This document shows, piece by piece, positions 42,883 through 51,375 of a stretch of DNA of 64,000 bases. Source of the stretch: CAKSFT01 sp045544615 (GTDB taxonomy: Bacteria > Bacillota > Clostridia > UBA1381); the NCBI GenBank assembly GCA_045544615.1, contig JAZPZI010000008.1:1-64000 (forward strand), given 5' to 3'. The position numbers were made by a program, and so were the translations under genes. The first letter of the stretch is position 1. Each line of letters begins with the position of its first letter. Below the pieces are notes generated by a model. It was not told the DNA's origin. It did no database searches and saw nothing but the letters and a program-made list of their open reading frames with translations.

Positions 42883-43565
42883 TTAATCAGCTCCTTTATC
42901 ACATATCCGCCGATTAGCAGCCCTGCAACCGATGGCACGAAGGAGACACTTCCGGGTGTGCGTTTATCTTCAGAGTCGGGTTTTATTGGCTCTTCGGGCG
43001 AATAGAGGACTGTCAGTTTATCAATTCCACGGGCCTTTAACTCACGGCGCATAACACGTGAGAGCGGGCAGACGGTGGTTTTATAAATATCGGAAATTGT
43101 GAGTTTTTCGGCATCAAGTTTATTTCCCGTCCCCATTGAACTTATAATGGAAATGCCAAGGTTTTTTGCACGGCAGATGATGTCGATTTTTGCAGTTACC
43201 GTGTCTATTGCATCTACTATATAATCATACGCCGAGAGATCAAGCGACTCGGCTGTATCGGGCAGGTAGAAAAGATTTATGGGTTTCACATCACAATATG
43301 GATTGATGTCATGTATGCGATCGGCAACAACCTCAACTTTGGGTTTGCCGAGGGTGGAGTGGAGTGCAATCAACTGACGGTTGATGTTGGATACCGATAC
43401 AGTATCGTTATCGACAACCGTGATTGAGCCGACACCTGAGCGTGCAAGAGCCTCACAGACATACGAGCCGACGCCGCCTGCACCGAAGACTAAAACATGG
43501 GAATTTTTGAGTTTTTCCATAGCTGTTTTTCCGAGCAAAAGCTCACTTCTTGAGAATTCTTCCAC
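42879..43565 (-). CDS. tcdA: tRNA threonylcarbamoyladenosine dehydratase TcdA
   Basis: A 228-residue ThiF/HesA/MoeB-type ATP-dependent enzyme that cyclises t6A37 in tRNA. The nucleotide loop is GAGGVGSYVCEALARSG, with Arg-rich NINRQLIALHSTLGKPKVEV and YIVDAIDTVTAK following. ICRAKNLGISIISSMGTGNK and CPLSRVMRRELKARG are typical of TcdA. GTG 43565 is chosen because AAGGAGG lies seven bases before; the longer frame starts in the promoter. Divergent from the phage-like operon. Confidence 0.9.
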   Translation of the reverse strand: MEEFSRSELLLGKTAMEKLKNSHVLVFGAGGVGSYVCEALARSGVGSITVVDNDTVSVSNINRQLIALHSTLGKPKVEVVADRIHDINPYCDVKPINLFYLPDTAESLDLSAYDYIVDAIDTVTAKIDIICRAKNLGISIISSMGTGNKLDAEKLTISDIYKTTVCPLSRVMRRELKARGIDKLTVLYSPEEPIKPDSEDKRTPGSVSFVPSVAGLLIGGYVIKELIK

Positions 43566-43596
43566 GATATGCCCTCCTTTATCTTTGGATAGTTTT

Positions 43597-43625
43597 ATAT
43601 TAACAGATTGAGCGGGTTTTGTCAA
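43597..43625 (-). promoter_or_regulatory. Promoter of tcdA
   Basis: TTGACA (43620-43625), 17 bases, TAATAT (43597-43602) on the minus strand. Confidence 0.75.
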
Positions 43626-43693
43626 ATATATGGTTTGTGCTATTTTAATAAAAATAATGTAATTTTAAGGAGGAGATTTTTTATTTATAATAA

Positions 43694-43910
43694 AAGTTGC
43701 ATAACGCTATTGACAAAATTGGAAAAGTGTGGTATAATAAGCATCACATTAAAGGTTGGCCAATATTTAGTGTAAATGCAGTTAAAAACTGCATAAAAGT
43801 AGACTTTTGCATTTTGCGGAGTCTATAATTTTTCAAAACAATATAGCATAGTGCAACTTTTTGTCGAAGAATGTCGAAATTTTTTTGAAAAGTAAGTTGC
43901 ACAAAGCAAC
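43694..43910 (+). promoter_or_regulatory. Structured leader with AAGTTGCA repeats, phage-like operon
   Basis: AAGTTGCA occurs at 43694-43701 and 43894-43901 and, inverted, at 43852-43859. The last two extend to a 9-bp inverted pair, GTGCAACTT and AAGTTGCAC. A second possible hairpin pairs GTTGC (43896-43900) with GCAAC (43906-43910) directly before the ribosome binding site; it excludes the first. Further hairpins are ATGCAGTT/AACTGCAT (43776-43794) and TAGACT/AGTCTA (43800-43825). The region has no ORF. It looks like a regulatory leader, type unknown. Confidence 0.55.
43710..43738 (+). promoter_or_regulatory. Consensus promoter of phage-like operon
   Basis: TTGACA, 17 bases, TATAAT, about 200 bases ahead of the small terminase gene. 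It is the only strong promoter seen for the 11 kb cassette. Confidence 0.85.
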
Positions 43911-43942
43911 AAGAGGGTGAGAGTATAAATAATGTAAGTACA

Positions 43943-44341
43943 ATGAAAAAACTTGCCGAACATCATTTCAGAAGCGGAAAGGACCGTAAGGAAGTTGCGA
44001 AAGCATTAGGTATTACGCTCGCAAAGCTCTACAAACTCTTTGGTGGGAAAGAGGAGGTTTCGGAGGCGGAAAAGGCAAAGGCGTTAATCGAGTACGAGCT
44101 CGAGAGCGCCTTGATAAAAAAGGCGTGCGGATATAGCTACACAGAGGTTAAAGAAACCGAGAAGCCAAACGGAACCGAGGTTACAACCACCTATAAGGAA
44201 GTTGCGCCCGATATTGCCGCCGCAAGAGTATGGCTTGAAAACCGATGTCCTGAGGATTGGAGCCAGAAATCAGAAAAGTCGGGTCAGGACGATAAGCTTG
44301 GTGCCGTTATGAAAAAGCTTGACGAGAGAATGAGTGAATAA
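43943..44341 (+). CDS. Phage terminase small subunit
   Basis: A 132-residue DNA-recognition subunit of the packaging motor. The N-terminal HTH reads GKDRKEVAKALGITLAKLYKL, followed by ALIKKACGYSYTEVKETEK and VAPDIAAARVWLENRCPEDW, typical of Firmicute siphophages. The ribosome binding site AGAGGGTGA lies 22 bases from the ATG, which is too far; an in-frame non-standard start (ATA 43925) is better placed, so the N-terminus is uncertain. The stop overlaps the large subunit gene by one base. Confidence 0.85.
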   Translation: MKKLAEHHFRSGKDRKEVAKALGITLAKLYKLFGGKEEVSEAEKAKALIEYELESALIKKACGYSYTEVKETEKPNGTEVTTTYKEVAPDIAAARVWLENRCPEDWSQKSEKSGQDDKLGAVMKKLDERMSE

Positions 44342-45507
44342 TGGAGTTTTCCGAAAAGCAAAAAGAATTCTGGCAAAAGGCAAACCACCGATGGAATATC
44401 AAGCAGGGCGCAACACGAAGCGGTAAAACCTTTTTGGATTACTATGTTATTCCAAAAAGAATACTCTCCTGTACAGGTAGCGGTCTGATTGTTCTGATAG
44501 GCAACACGAAAGGGACACTAAACAGAAATATACTTGACCCGATGCGAAACATCTGGGGTGAGGAGCTTGTGGGAAATGTCTCGGGAGACGGCTCGGTTGA
44601 GCTTTTTGGAAAGAAAGCATATGTAATCGGTGCCGACAGGGCAAATCAGGCATCAAAGCTACAGGGTGCAGGCATCGAGTACTGTTACGGTGACGAGGTA
44701 ACTACCTGGTGTGAGCCGGTATTTGCAATGTTAAAGTCCCGACTCGATAAGCCTAATTCGATTTTCGACGGCACCTGTAACCCTGATAATCCCTCGCATT
44801 GGTTCAAGCGTTTTCTTGACAGTGATGCTGATATTTTTCTGCAACACTACACCATTGACGATAATCCGTTTAACAGTCCTGAATTTGTTGAGAACTTAAA
44901 AAGAGAATATAAAGGTACTGTCTACTATGACAGATACATTCTCGGAAATTGGGTTGCAGCAGAGGGACTTGTCTATCCGATGTTTTCAGAACAAAAGCAC
45001 GTTGTGCATCTTGAAGATGATCCGTTGGGGACATATTTTATATCGGTTGACTACGGAACGGCAAATCCTACATCAATGGGACTGTGGTGTATTGCAGACG
45101 GTGTGGCAACAAGAGTCAGGGAATACTATCATGACAGCAGAAAGACGCTGTCTCAGCTGACGGATGAGGAGTATTACACCCAGCTTCTCAATCTGGCAGA
45201 GGGACACATAATTTCGGATGTGATAATAGACCCATCGGCGGCAAGTTTTATCCAGACAATCAAAAGACATGGCAGATTTTCGGTAAAGAGAGCAAATAAT
45301 AACGTTTTAGACGGAATACGCACAACAAGCACATTTTTACAAAAGGATATGATGTTATTTTCCGATAAGTGCCGTGATTCTTTAAGAGAGTTTGGAATGT
45401 ACTGCTGGGATACCGGGTCACCGGAGGACAAGGTTATAAAGCAAAATGACCATGCTATGGATGACATCAGGTATTTTTGCAGTACGGTATTAAAAAAGAT
45501 GTTTTAG
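44341..45507 (+). CDS. Phage terminase large subunit, PBSX-type
   Basis: A 388-residue packaging ATPase-nuclease. The Walker A loop is QGATRSGKTFLD near residue 22, and YCYGDEVTTW near 115 is the Walker B region. The RNase H-like nuclease domain has acids in SVDYGTANP, IIDPSAASF and HAMDDIRYF. All key residues are present, so the protein should be active. It would load DNA into the prohead through the portal encoded next. Confidence 0.92.
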   Translation: MEFSEKQKEFWQKANHRWNIKQGATRSGKTFLDYYVIPKRILSCTGSGLIVLIGNTKGTLNRNILDPMRNIWGEELVGNVSGDGSVELFGKKAYVIGADRANQASKLQGAGIEYCYGDEVTTWCEPVFAMLKSRLDKPNSIFDGTCNPDNPSHWFKRFLDSDADIFLQHYTIDDNPFNSPEFVENLKREYKGTVYYDRYILGNWVAAEGLVYPMFSEQKHVVHLEDDPLGTYFISVDYGTANPTSMGLWCIADGVATRVREYYHDSRKTLSQLTDEEYYTQLLNLAEGHIISDVIIDPSAASFIQTIKRHGRFSVKRANNNVLDGIRTTSTFLQKDMMLFSDKCRDSLREFGMYCWDTGSPEDKVIKQNDHAMDDIRYFCSTVLKKMF

Positions 45508-45534
45508 GGACATAAAAACAGAAAGGGAGATAGA

Positions 45535-46863
45535 ATGAATCCTGTTTTGAGTTATTTGAAGGGCTTTTCCAAAAAGCCCCAGCCGATAAACTGTATGACC
45601 GACAAAATCATGCTTTGGGCGGATATGTATGAAAACAACGCTCCATGGATTGTTGATGAGGTTACCGGGTTAAATCTCCCGGCGGCGATTGCGGCAGAGT
45701 TTGCAAGGCTCGTGACAATCGAAATTGATACCTTCATTTCGGGAAGCGAGAGAGCCGGATATTTAAACAGCATCTATGAGGAGGTAATCGATAAGGTGAG
45801 AAACTTCACCGAGATTGCCTGTGCCAAGGGTGCGATTGTTTTAAAGCCTTATGTGAAAAACGGCTCAATTTCGATTGACTACATACATCCCGAGGATTTT
45901 TTGCCGATTGAGTTTGACGGGAACGGGAAGATAACCGCTGCTGCTTTTTGCGACAGAATCTATAAAAAGGACAAGGTTTATACCCGTGTCGAGGAGCACA
46001 GACTCTCGGAAAAATACAGTATATCCAACAGAGCCTTTGTGAGTGCTACGACCTCCGAGTTGGGCAGAGAAATTTCGCTCCATGATGTGGAGGAATGGTC
46101 TGAGATCGAGCCGTATACCGAGATTTCAGGCATTAAAAAACCGCTTTTTGCGTATTTTAAGATGCCGTTTTCGAATGTATTTGATGCCGATTCGCCAATC
46201 GGCGTTTCGGTATATGCAAGAGCGGTGGACCTGATTAAGGATGCTGATATGCAGTATGCAAGAATGCTCTGGGAATTTGAAAGCGGAAAGCGTGCGCTCT
46301 TTATCGACGAGTCGGCCCTGACAAGGGACAAGCTTGGTAGAAAAATCATACCCGATAGTCGACTCTACAGAATGCTCAGCACCGAGGACGATACTCTGTT
46401 TAAGGACTGGACGCCGACTCTTCGTTTTAACGATATAAACGATGGGTTAAATAGAATCCTGAGAGGTATTGAGTTCAACACGGGTCTTGCCTACGGTACG
46501 ATTTCCGATGCAGGGCAGTTTGAGAGAACGGCAGAGGAAATAAGAGCGTCAATGCAAAGAAGTTATGCGATGGTGAGTGACATACAAAGGGCACTCAAAA
46601 ATGCACTAAAAGAGCTTGTTGAAGCTATGGATATCTGGTGTAGCATCTACGGTCTGGCGCCCGAGGGCGAATACAGTATCAGCTTTGATTTTGATGACAG
46701 TATCATAGCAGACAGAACAATTGAGTTCGGCGAAAAAATGCGAATTTTGAATGCAGGGATTATGATGCCTTGGGAATTCCGTATGTGGTATTTCGGCGAG
46801 GATGAAGAATGTGCAAAGCGTGCTGTTTCGGCAGGTTTTGTGAGGATGGAGGAAGAAGAATGA
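45535..46863 (+). CDS. Phage portal protein, SPP1-like
   Basis: A 442-residue portal subunit that forms the DNA-entry ring of the head. Family context is clear from the position behind TerL and from the sequences GAIVLKPYVKNGSISIDYIHPEDFLPIEF near residue 101-129 (shown in parts: GAIVLKPYVK, IHPEDFLPIEF), ADMQYARMLWEFESG and TAEEIRASMQRSY. The length suits SPP1/PBSX portals. It starts after GGGAGATAG and overlaps the scaffold-like gene by four bases. Confidence 0.87.
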   Translation: MNPVLSYLKGFSKKPQPINCMTDKIMLWADMYENNAPWIVDEVTGLNLPAAIAAEFARLVTIEIDTFISGSERAGYLNSIYEEVIDKVRNFTEIACAKGAIVLKPYVKNGSISIDYIHPEDFLPIEFDGNGKITAAAFCDRIYKKDKVYTRVEEHRLSEKYSISNRAFVSATTSELGREISLHDVEEWSEIEPYTEISGIKKPLFAYFKMPFSNVFDADSPIGVSVYARAVDLIKDADMQYARMLWEFESGKRALFIDESALTRDKLGRKIIPDSRLYRMLSTEDDTLFKDWTPTLRFNDINDGLNRILRGIEFNTGLAYGTISDAGQFERTAEEIRASMQRSYAMVSDIQRALKNALKELVEAMDIWCSIYGLAPEGEYSISFDFDDSIIADRTIEFGEKMRILNAGIMMPWEFRMWYFGEDEECAKRAVSAGFVRMEEEE

Positions 46864-47252
46864 TTGATGAAATTTTTTTGAAGGAGCTTGGTCTTTCAGA
46901 GGATATAATTGAAAAAATCCTTGAAAGAGTTAAGGAAGCAGAGCAAAAGGGAAGTTTTGAAAAGCTTTTGAATGAGGAAATTGCAAAGCTCAAGCCACAT
47001 AACAGCGAGCTTATCTTAAAGCTTTTTGAATGTGACGGAACAGAGGACAGGGAAGCCTTGGCGGAGAAGCTTTTGAAGTTCAAGGAAGAGTATCCGTTCC
47101 TCTTTGAAAAGGGAGATGTGCCGAGCATATCTTCTTCAACAAAAGCGGCAAAGAGAATAACTGCCGAGGAGTTCGGGAATATGGGCTACAAAAAGAGAAT
47201 GGAGCTTTTTAAGAAGAATCCGGGACTGTATAAGCAGTTGACAAATGCCTGA
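46860..47252 (+). CDS. Phage scaffold-like protein
   Basis: A 130-residue charged helical protein between portal and capsid genes. The C-terminal ITAEEFGNMGYKKRMELFK with PGLYKQL resembles the capsid-binding tail of Firmicute phage scaffolds. No protease gene lies nearby, so scaffold release without cleavage is likely. The call rests on position and this tail motif. Confidence 0.65.
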   Translation: MIDEIFLKELGLSEDIIEKILERVKEAEQKGSFEKLLNEEIAKLKPHNSELILKLFECDGTEDREALAEKLLKFKEEYPFLFEKGDVPSISSSTKAAKRITAEEFGNMGYKKRMELFKKNPGLYKQLTNA

Positions 47253-47296
47253 GATTGATGTGAGTGGTAATTTTTACCGGAAAGGAAAGGGTAGAT

Positions 47297-48310
47297 ATGT
47301 TAAATACAACAAAAATCAGTGATATGGTAAATCCTAATGTAATGGCGGATATGATTTCTGCCAAGATTTCAAAAAAGATTGTGGTTGCACCTTTTGCAAA
47401 GGTTGACGAGAGCCTTGTAGGTGTTGCGGGCGATACAGTTTTAGTACCGCAGTACACATATATCGGCGATGCAGCTGATGTTGCAGAAGGCGTTGAAGTT
47501 GATACAACAAAGCTTGTTACAACTACTAAAAAGGCAACTATCAAAAAGGCGATGAAGGCTGTAAGACTCACCGATGAAGCGGTTTTGTCGGGCTATGGCA
47601 ACCCAATCGGCGAGACAAACAACCAGCTTGCACTTGCTATTGCATCAAAGGTTGATGCAGATGCTATGGATGCACTTCAGGATGCAAAGTTAAAGTATGA
47701 TGGCGAGGATAACTACATCAGCTATGACGGCATCATTGATGCAATCGACGTATTCCAGGAGGAGGCAAACACACAGAAGGTGATGTTTATCCATCCGAAG
47801 CAGATGACAAAGTTAAGACATGACGAGGACTTTATCTCGGCAGAAAAATATACAGGCAATCTCTTGATTTCGGGCGAAATCGGTATGATTGCAAACACAA
47901 GAATTGTACCATCAAAGCGTGTGCCGTTGAATGAGGCTATGGAAGAACACTATGAGCTTTGCGGTGAGACAATCCCGGGCGCACTCCTGATTGTTGAGGG
48001 CACAGCAGGCGATGGCGAGATTTCTATTGATGAGCTCTCAGATGTTAAGAATGCTGAAGTTGGCGGGTATGCAAGACTTGTAGCTGCGGTTGAGGCAGGC
48101 AAGTACTACATCAATCCGATTGTAAAGCTCGAGGGCGAGCAGGAAACCGAAGACGAAACCCCTGCGCTTACAATCTACTTGAAGCGTGATACAAACGTGG
48201 AAACAGAAAGACACAGCTTAAAGAGAATCACCGACATCTCGGTTGATAAGTTCTACACAGTAGTATTATCAAATGCAAGCAAGGTTGTTCTTGCGAAGTT
48301 CAAGGCGTAA
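47297..48310 (+). CDS. Major capsid protein, N4-gp56-like
   Basis: A 337-residue coat protein. The N-terminal region MLNTTKISDMVNPNVMADMI and the strand-rich GDTVLVPQYTYIGDAADVAEG are typical of the phage N4-gp56/coat family with HK97-like fold. KVMFIHPKQMTKLR and GYARLVAAVEAGKYYINPI follow. ATG 47297 is chosen with AAAGGAAAGG upstream rather than the GTG at 47264. About 60 C-terminal residues form an extra domain after the family core, perhaps a head decoration (TIYLKRDTNVETERH onward). Confidence 0.85.
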   Translation: MLNTTKISDMVNPNVMADMISAKISKKIVVAPFAKVDESLVGVAGDTVLVPQYTYIGDAADVAEGVEVDTTKLVTTTKKATIKKAMKAVRLTDEAVLSGYGNPIGETNNQLALAIASKVDADAMDALQDAKLKYDGEDNYISYDGIIDAIDVFQEEANTQKVMFIHPKQMTKLRHDEDFISAEKYTGNLLISGEIGMIANTRIVPSKRVPLNEAMEEHYELCGETIPGALLIVEGTAGDGEISIDELSDVKNAEVGGYARLVAAVEAGKYYINPIVKLEGEQETEDETPALTIYLKRDTNVETERHSLKRITDISVDKFYTVVLSNASKVVLAKFKA

Positions 48311-48330
48311 TGAGATGTTTGGGGGAAGAA

Positions 48331-48639
48331 ATGATTTTTAATAATTCGGTGACGGTCTATCATGACTGCGGAGGCAGGTTTATACGAAAATTTTATGTAA
48401 GAGCATCGGTTTTTTCGGAAGAAAAGCTTGATGCCAAAAACGGAAAAAGAGTGGCGAAAAACGGACTTACCGTGAGAGTCTTTACCAATTCGGACAAAGA
48501 AATTTCTGCCGGGGACCGACTTGTGCTGGGTTATTGTGAGCAAAAGAATCCCCCCGAAAATTCGTACCTTATTTTAAATTCAAAGCCGAATTTTATAGGA
48601 ACAAGAGGTATTCGCCACTATAAGATTTATGCGGTTTAA
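48331..48639 (+). CDS. Head-tail connector-region protein
   Basis: A 102-residue protein in the slot between capsid and tail genes where head completion or connector proteins are coded. It begins MIFNNSVTVYHDCGGRF and is strand-rich. I do not recognise a named family. ATG 48331 has GGGGGAAGA before it; the in-frame ATG 48310 lacks a site. Confidence 0.6.
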   Translation: MIFNNSVTVYHDCGGRFIRKFYVRASVFSEEKLDAKNGKRVAKNGLTVRVFTNSDKEISAGDRLVLGYCEQKNPPENSYLILNSKPNFIGTRGIRHYKIYAV

Positions 48640-48654
48640 AGGGTGGAATTTACT

Positions 48655-49059
48655 ATGATAATAGACAGATTAAAAGAATTTTTTTGTCAGTACCCGGATT
48701 TTTCAGAACCGAGGGTGGATTTTTTGGGAGAGGATAATTACTCTTTTTCGATAAATCCCGTACCGTGTGAGTCGGTAATAAAAACATATAGAGATGGTGG
48801 GAGTATGAAGCAGTATTGCTTCATACTCGCCGTAAGGCTTGGGTACGGAAAAACTCCGGCACAGGAAAATATCGGGATATTGGAGAGATTTGCAGAATGG
48901 ATAGCAAAAAAGAGTCGACTTGGTGAATTGCCTGTGCTCGGCGAGGGTAAGACTGCACAGAGATTAGAGGTTACCGAGTCGGGTGCAATGAAGAATGAGG
49001 ATATTCATTCTGCAGAGTACAACATAAAATGCAGGCTTGTATATACCGAGTCTGTATGA
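48655..49059 (+). CDS. Tail terminator-like protein
   Basis: A 134-residue protein in the usual position of the tail terminator, just before the tail tube gene. MIIDRLKEFFCQYPDFSEP, YRDGGSMKQYCFILAVRLGYG and the C-terminal SAEYNIKCRLVYTE strand resemble Firmicute phage tail terminator proteins. It would stop tail growth and bind the head connector. Confidence 0.65.
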   Translation: MIIDRLKEFFCQYPDFSEPRVDFLGEDNYSFSINPVPCESVIKTYRDGGSMKQYCFILAVRLGYGKTPAQENIGILERFAEWIAKKSRLGELPVLGEGKTAQRLEVTESGAMKNEDIHSAEYNIKCRLVYTESV

Positions 49060-49080
49060 TCTTTATAAGGAGGATATGTT

Positions 49081-49569
49081 ATGGATAAGATTGCAAAAAG
49101 AAGCGACAAGGTTGCGTTCTTTGGCGTTTTGGAAAACGGCGAGACAGTTTACAAAAGAATGCGTGGTTTTACCGAGCTTTCGATCAAGAAAAATCCTGTT
49201 GAATATTCAAGAAGATATATCGACGAGGTATCTGAGCGAAATGATGTTGTAGGATACTCGCCGTCAATTTCATACAGCTTTGATGAGTTTTCAACAGATG
49301 CCGTTCACAAGGACATCATATCGATTTCGGACGGCGAGCTTGTTGGTGCCGATGCGATAAGAAGTATCGTGCTGGTGAACTTAAAAAGTGAGAACGAATC
49401 GGGCGAGTGTGATGCGGTTATGAGAAGATGGTCGGTTATCCCTGACTCTGAAGGTGATGATGCTGATGCTTACACCTATTCGGGAAGCCTTAAGGCAAAC
49501 GGCGAAATCGTAAAGGGTATCGCAACAACCGATGATAACTGGCTCAGCTGTACCTTTTCTGAGGTATGA
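49081..49569 (+). CDS. Phage tail tube protein
   Basis: A 162-residue protein that polymerises to form the tail tube. The pattern MRGFTELSIKKNPVEYSRRYIDE, then SPSISYSFDEFS and ANGEIVKGIATTDDNW, agrees with Firmicute siphophage tail tubes. AGGAGGATATGTT precedes the start. Placed directly before the Gp15-like gene and the tape measure gene. Confidence 0.8.
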   Translation: MDKIAKRSDKVAFFGVLENGETVYKRMRGFTELSIKKNPVEYSRRYIDEVSERNDVVGYSPSISYSFDEFSTDAVHKDIISISDGELVGADAIRSIVLVNLKSENESGECDAVMRRWSVIPDSEGDDADAYTYSGSLKANGEIVKGIATTDDNWLSCTFSEV

Positions 49570-50135
49570 TGACGGCAGAGTTGAAGTTGCCGGGTAGCGT
49601 CTGTATTGACGGCATTGATTATGCCGTCAATACAGATTTTAAAAACTGGATTATGATTGCAAGGGTTCTTTCTGATACGAGTATCGGCACAGTAGAAAAA
49701 ATCACATCAATGCTAAAGCGGGCTTATGCAAAAAAGCTTCCGCCGACATTCGAGCAGGCGATGCAGGGCATATCGGAATTTTATGCTGCGGGCGAGAAGT
49801 CGGGAAAGGCAAAAAAGGATATGCCGGTACTGGATTTTTACGAGGATTTCAATATGATTGCATCAGCGTTTTTGCATGACTACGGGATAGATATCTGGGA
49901 AGAAAATCTGCATTGGTGGAAGTTCCGCGCACTCTTTGACTGTCTTGGTGAGGAGAACAAAATCATAAAAGTTATCGGCTACAGGGCAACAAATTTAAAT
50001 GATATAGAAAACAAATCAAGACGAAAGTTCTATAAGAAGATGAAGGAAATCTACAGGCTCTCCGACAGACGAAGTGACGAGGAGCGTGAGATGTGCCTGA
50101 CCGACAAACTTTGTGCTTTGTTTGAGGAGGTGTAA
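49566..50135 (+). CDS. Gp15-like tail assembly protein
   Basis: A 189-residue protein of the bacteriophage Gp15 family, which stands where tail assembly chaperones are usually coded. Typical parts are LPGSVCIDGIDYAVNTDFKNW, FDFYEDFNMIASAFLHDYGID-like FYEDFNMIASAFLHDYGID and LHWWKFRALFDCL. No slippery sequence for a frameshifted second product was noticed. Its start overlaps the tail tube stop. Confidence 0.8.
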   Translation: MMTAELKLPGSVCIDGIDYAVNTDFKNWIMIARVLSDTSIGTVEKITSMLKRAYAKKLPPTFEQAMQGISEFYAAGEKSGKAKKDMPVLDFYEDFNMIASAFLHDYGIDIWEENLHWWKFRALFDCLGEENKIIKVIGYRATNLNDIENKSRRKFYKKMKEIYRLSDRRSDEEREMCLTDKLCALFEEV

Positions 50136-50137
50136 GT

Positions 50138-51373
50138 GTGAAAAATAACAGTGGAGATTTTGAAAGATTTGCAGAACGTGTAAAAGGAAAATTTACCGAA
50201 ATCAAAAATACTGCCGAAAAAACAGTAAAGTCGGTGACCGACAAAGTTGTATCGATGGCAAAAACAAGCTGGAATTCGCTTATGGCGTTTGTTGAGGCGG
50301 AAAATGGCGCCTATATCGAGGAGATGAAAAAAAGAGCCGAGCAAATCAAGAAAAATGAAGAACAAGAAAGAGCTCACGAGATTGCAAGGTTAGATGCAAA
50401 AAGAAGTGTAATCGAGAGAATCGAGGCGATGAACAAAAAGCATTATGAAAGCCTGGAATCTCTGAGGAATAACTATTTCTCAATGGGCGAGGATGACTGG
50501 AAAAGTTATACCGATGCCATTTATGAATTCTGCGTGTCGAGCATTGAGAATATCGAAAAGGAAGAAAAGTCGGCAATTCTCGGTGTGCTTCGTGATGTGA
50601 CCGGGGAGATTGAAAATAGCTACGAAGTCCTGATGAATAAGCAGGAAAAGATGGAAAACAAGCTAAAGGGCTACGGCGGTCTTTACCGGGATAAGGGCGG
50701 AGAAGGTCTTTATAAGGATATTTCGCTTGATAATATAGAAAGAAGCATTGAGGTTTTACATACCTATAATAACAATCTGAGCAACTTAAAAGCAAGGCTA
50801 TACGATTTCTTCCCGACCGAGGGAGTGAGCGAGGATGTAAAACAGAAGAATCAGGAATATGTAAAGGAATTCTTTGCTGAAGTTGCCGATATGTCAGTCG
50901 AGGAAGCGTCTATGTTTACGGCATATCTTGGTACGCTTTCGAATGAGAGTTTCGGAAAATATATCGGGAGTTGGGCAGAAAAGCTTGACCTTTCCGAGAC
51001 TATCGCAAAAAAGTTATACAGTGATGAGAATGCCGAGCTTTTTGAAGAAAGCGCAAAGAGTATGAGTGATGCGCTTACAGATAGTCTCAAAAAACATTTC
51101 GGTAGTGTGCCTTCAAGCTTTTTTGAACAGGGAGTGCTCGCAGCAGGCGGTTTCGGAGACGGGTTTAATTATGCAATAGATAAGGTGCTATCGGATGTGA
51201 ATTTAAAGCTTGAAAATGCCTTTGAAAATATGGAGGGTATGATTTATCCTGCACCTGTATCAAGTGTGGTAAACAACAAGACATCGTATAATATCTATAA
51301 CTCCGAGCCGAAGAGTACCGCACTTGAGATTTATAAGACAGATACAATGAAAAGAATGTTGGTTGGTGATTGA
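50138..51373 (+). CDS. Short tail tape measure protein
   Basis: A 411-residue, largely helical, charged protein downstream of the tail chaperone-like gene. It has coiled-coil-rich parts at residues 70-120 and 190-220 and no clear membrane segment or lytic domain. Using the usual 1.5 angstrom per residue, the tail would be near 60 nm, which is short. GTG 50138 follows GGAGGTGTAA. Its size is small compared with most siphophage tape measures (800-1500). Confidence 0.7.
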   Translation: MKNNSGDFERFAERVKGKFTEIKNTAEKTVKSVTDKVVSMAKTSWNSLMAFVEAENGAYIEEMKKRAEQIKKNEEQERAHEIARLDAKRSVIERIEAMNKKHYESLESLRNNYFSMGEDDWKSYTDAIYEFCVSSIENIEKEEKSAILGVLRDVTGEIENSYEVLMNKQEKMENKLKGYGGLYRDKGGEGLYKDISLDNIERSIEVLHTYNNNLSNLKARLYDFFPTEGVSEDVKQKNQEYVKEFFAEVADMSVEEASMFTAYLGTLSNESFGKYIGSWAEKLDLSETIAKKLYSDENAELFEESAKSMSDALTDSLKKHFGSVPSSFFEQGVLAAGGFGDGFNYAIDKVLSDVNLKLENAFENMEGMIYPAPVSSVVNNKTSYNIYNSEPKSTALEIYKTDTMKRMLVGD

Positions 51374-51375
51374 TT

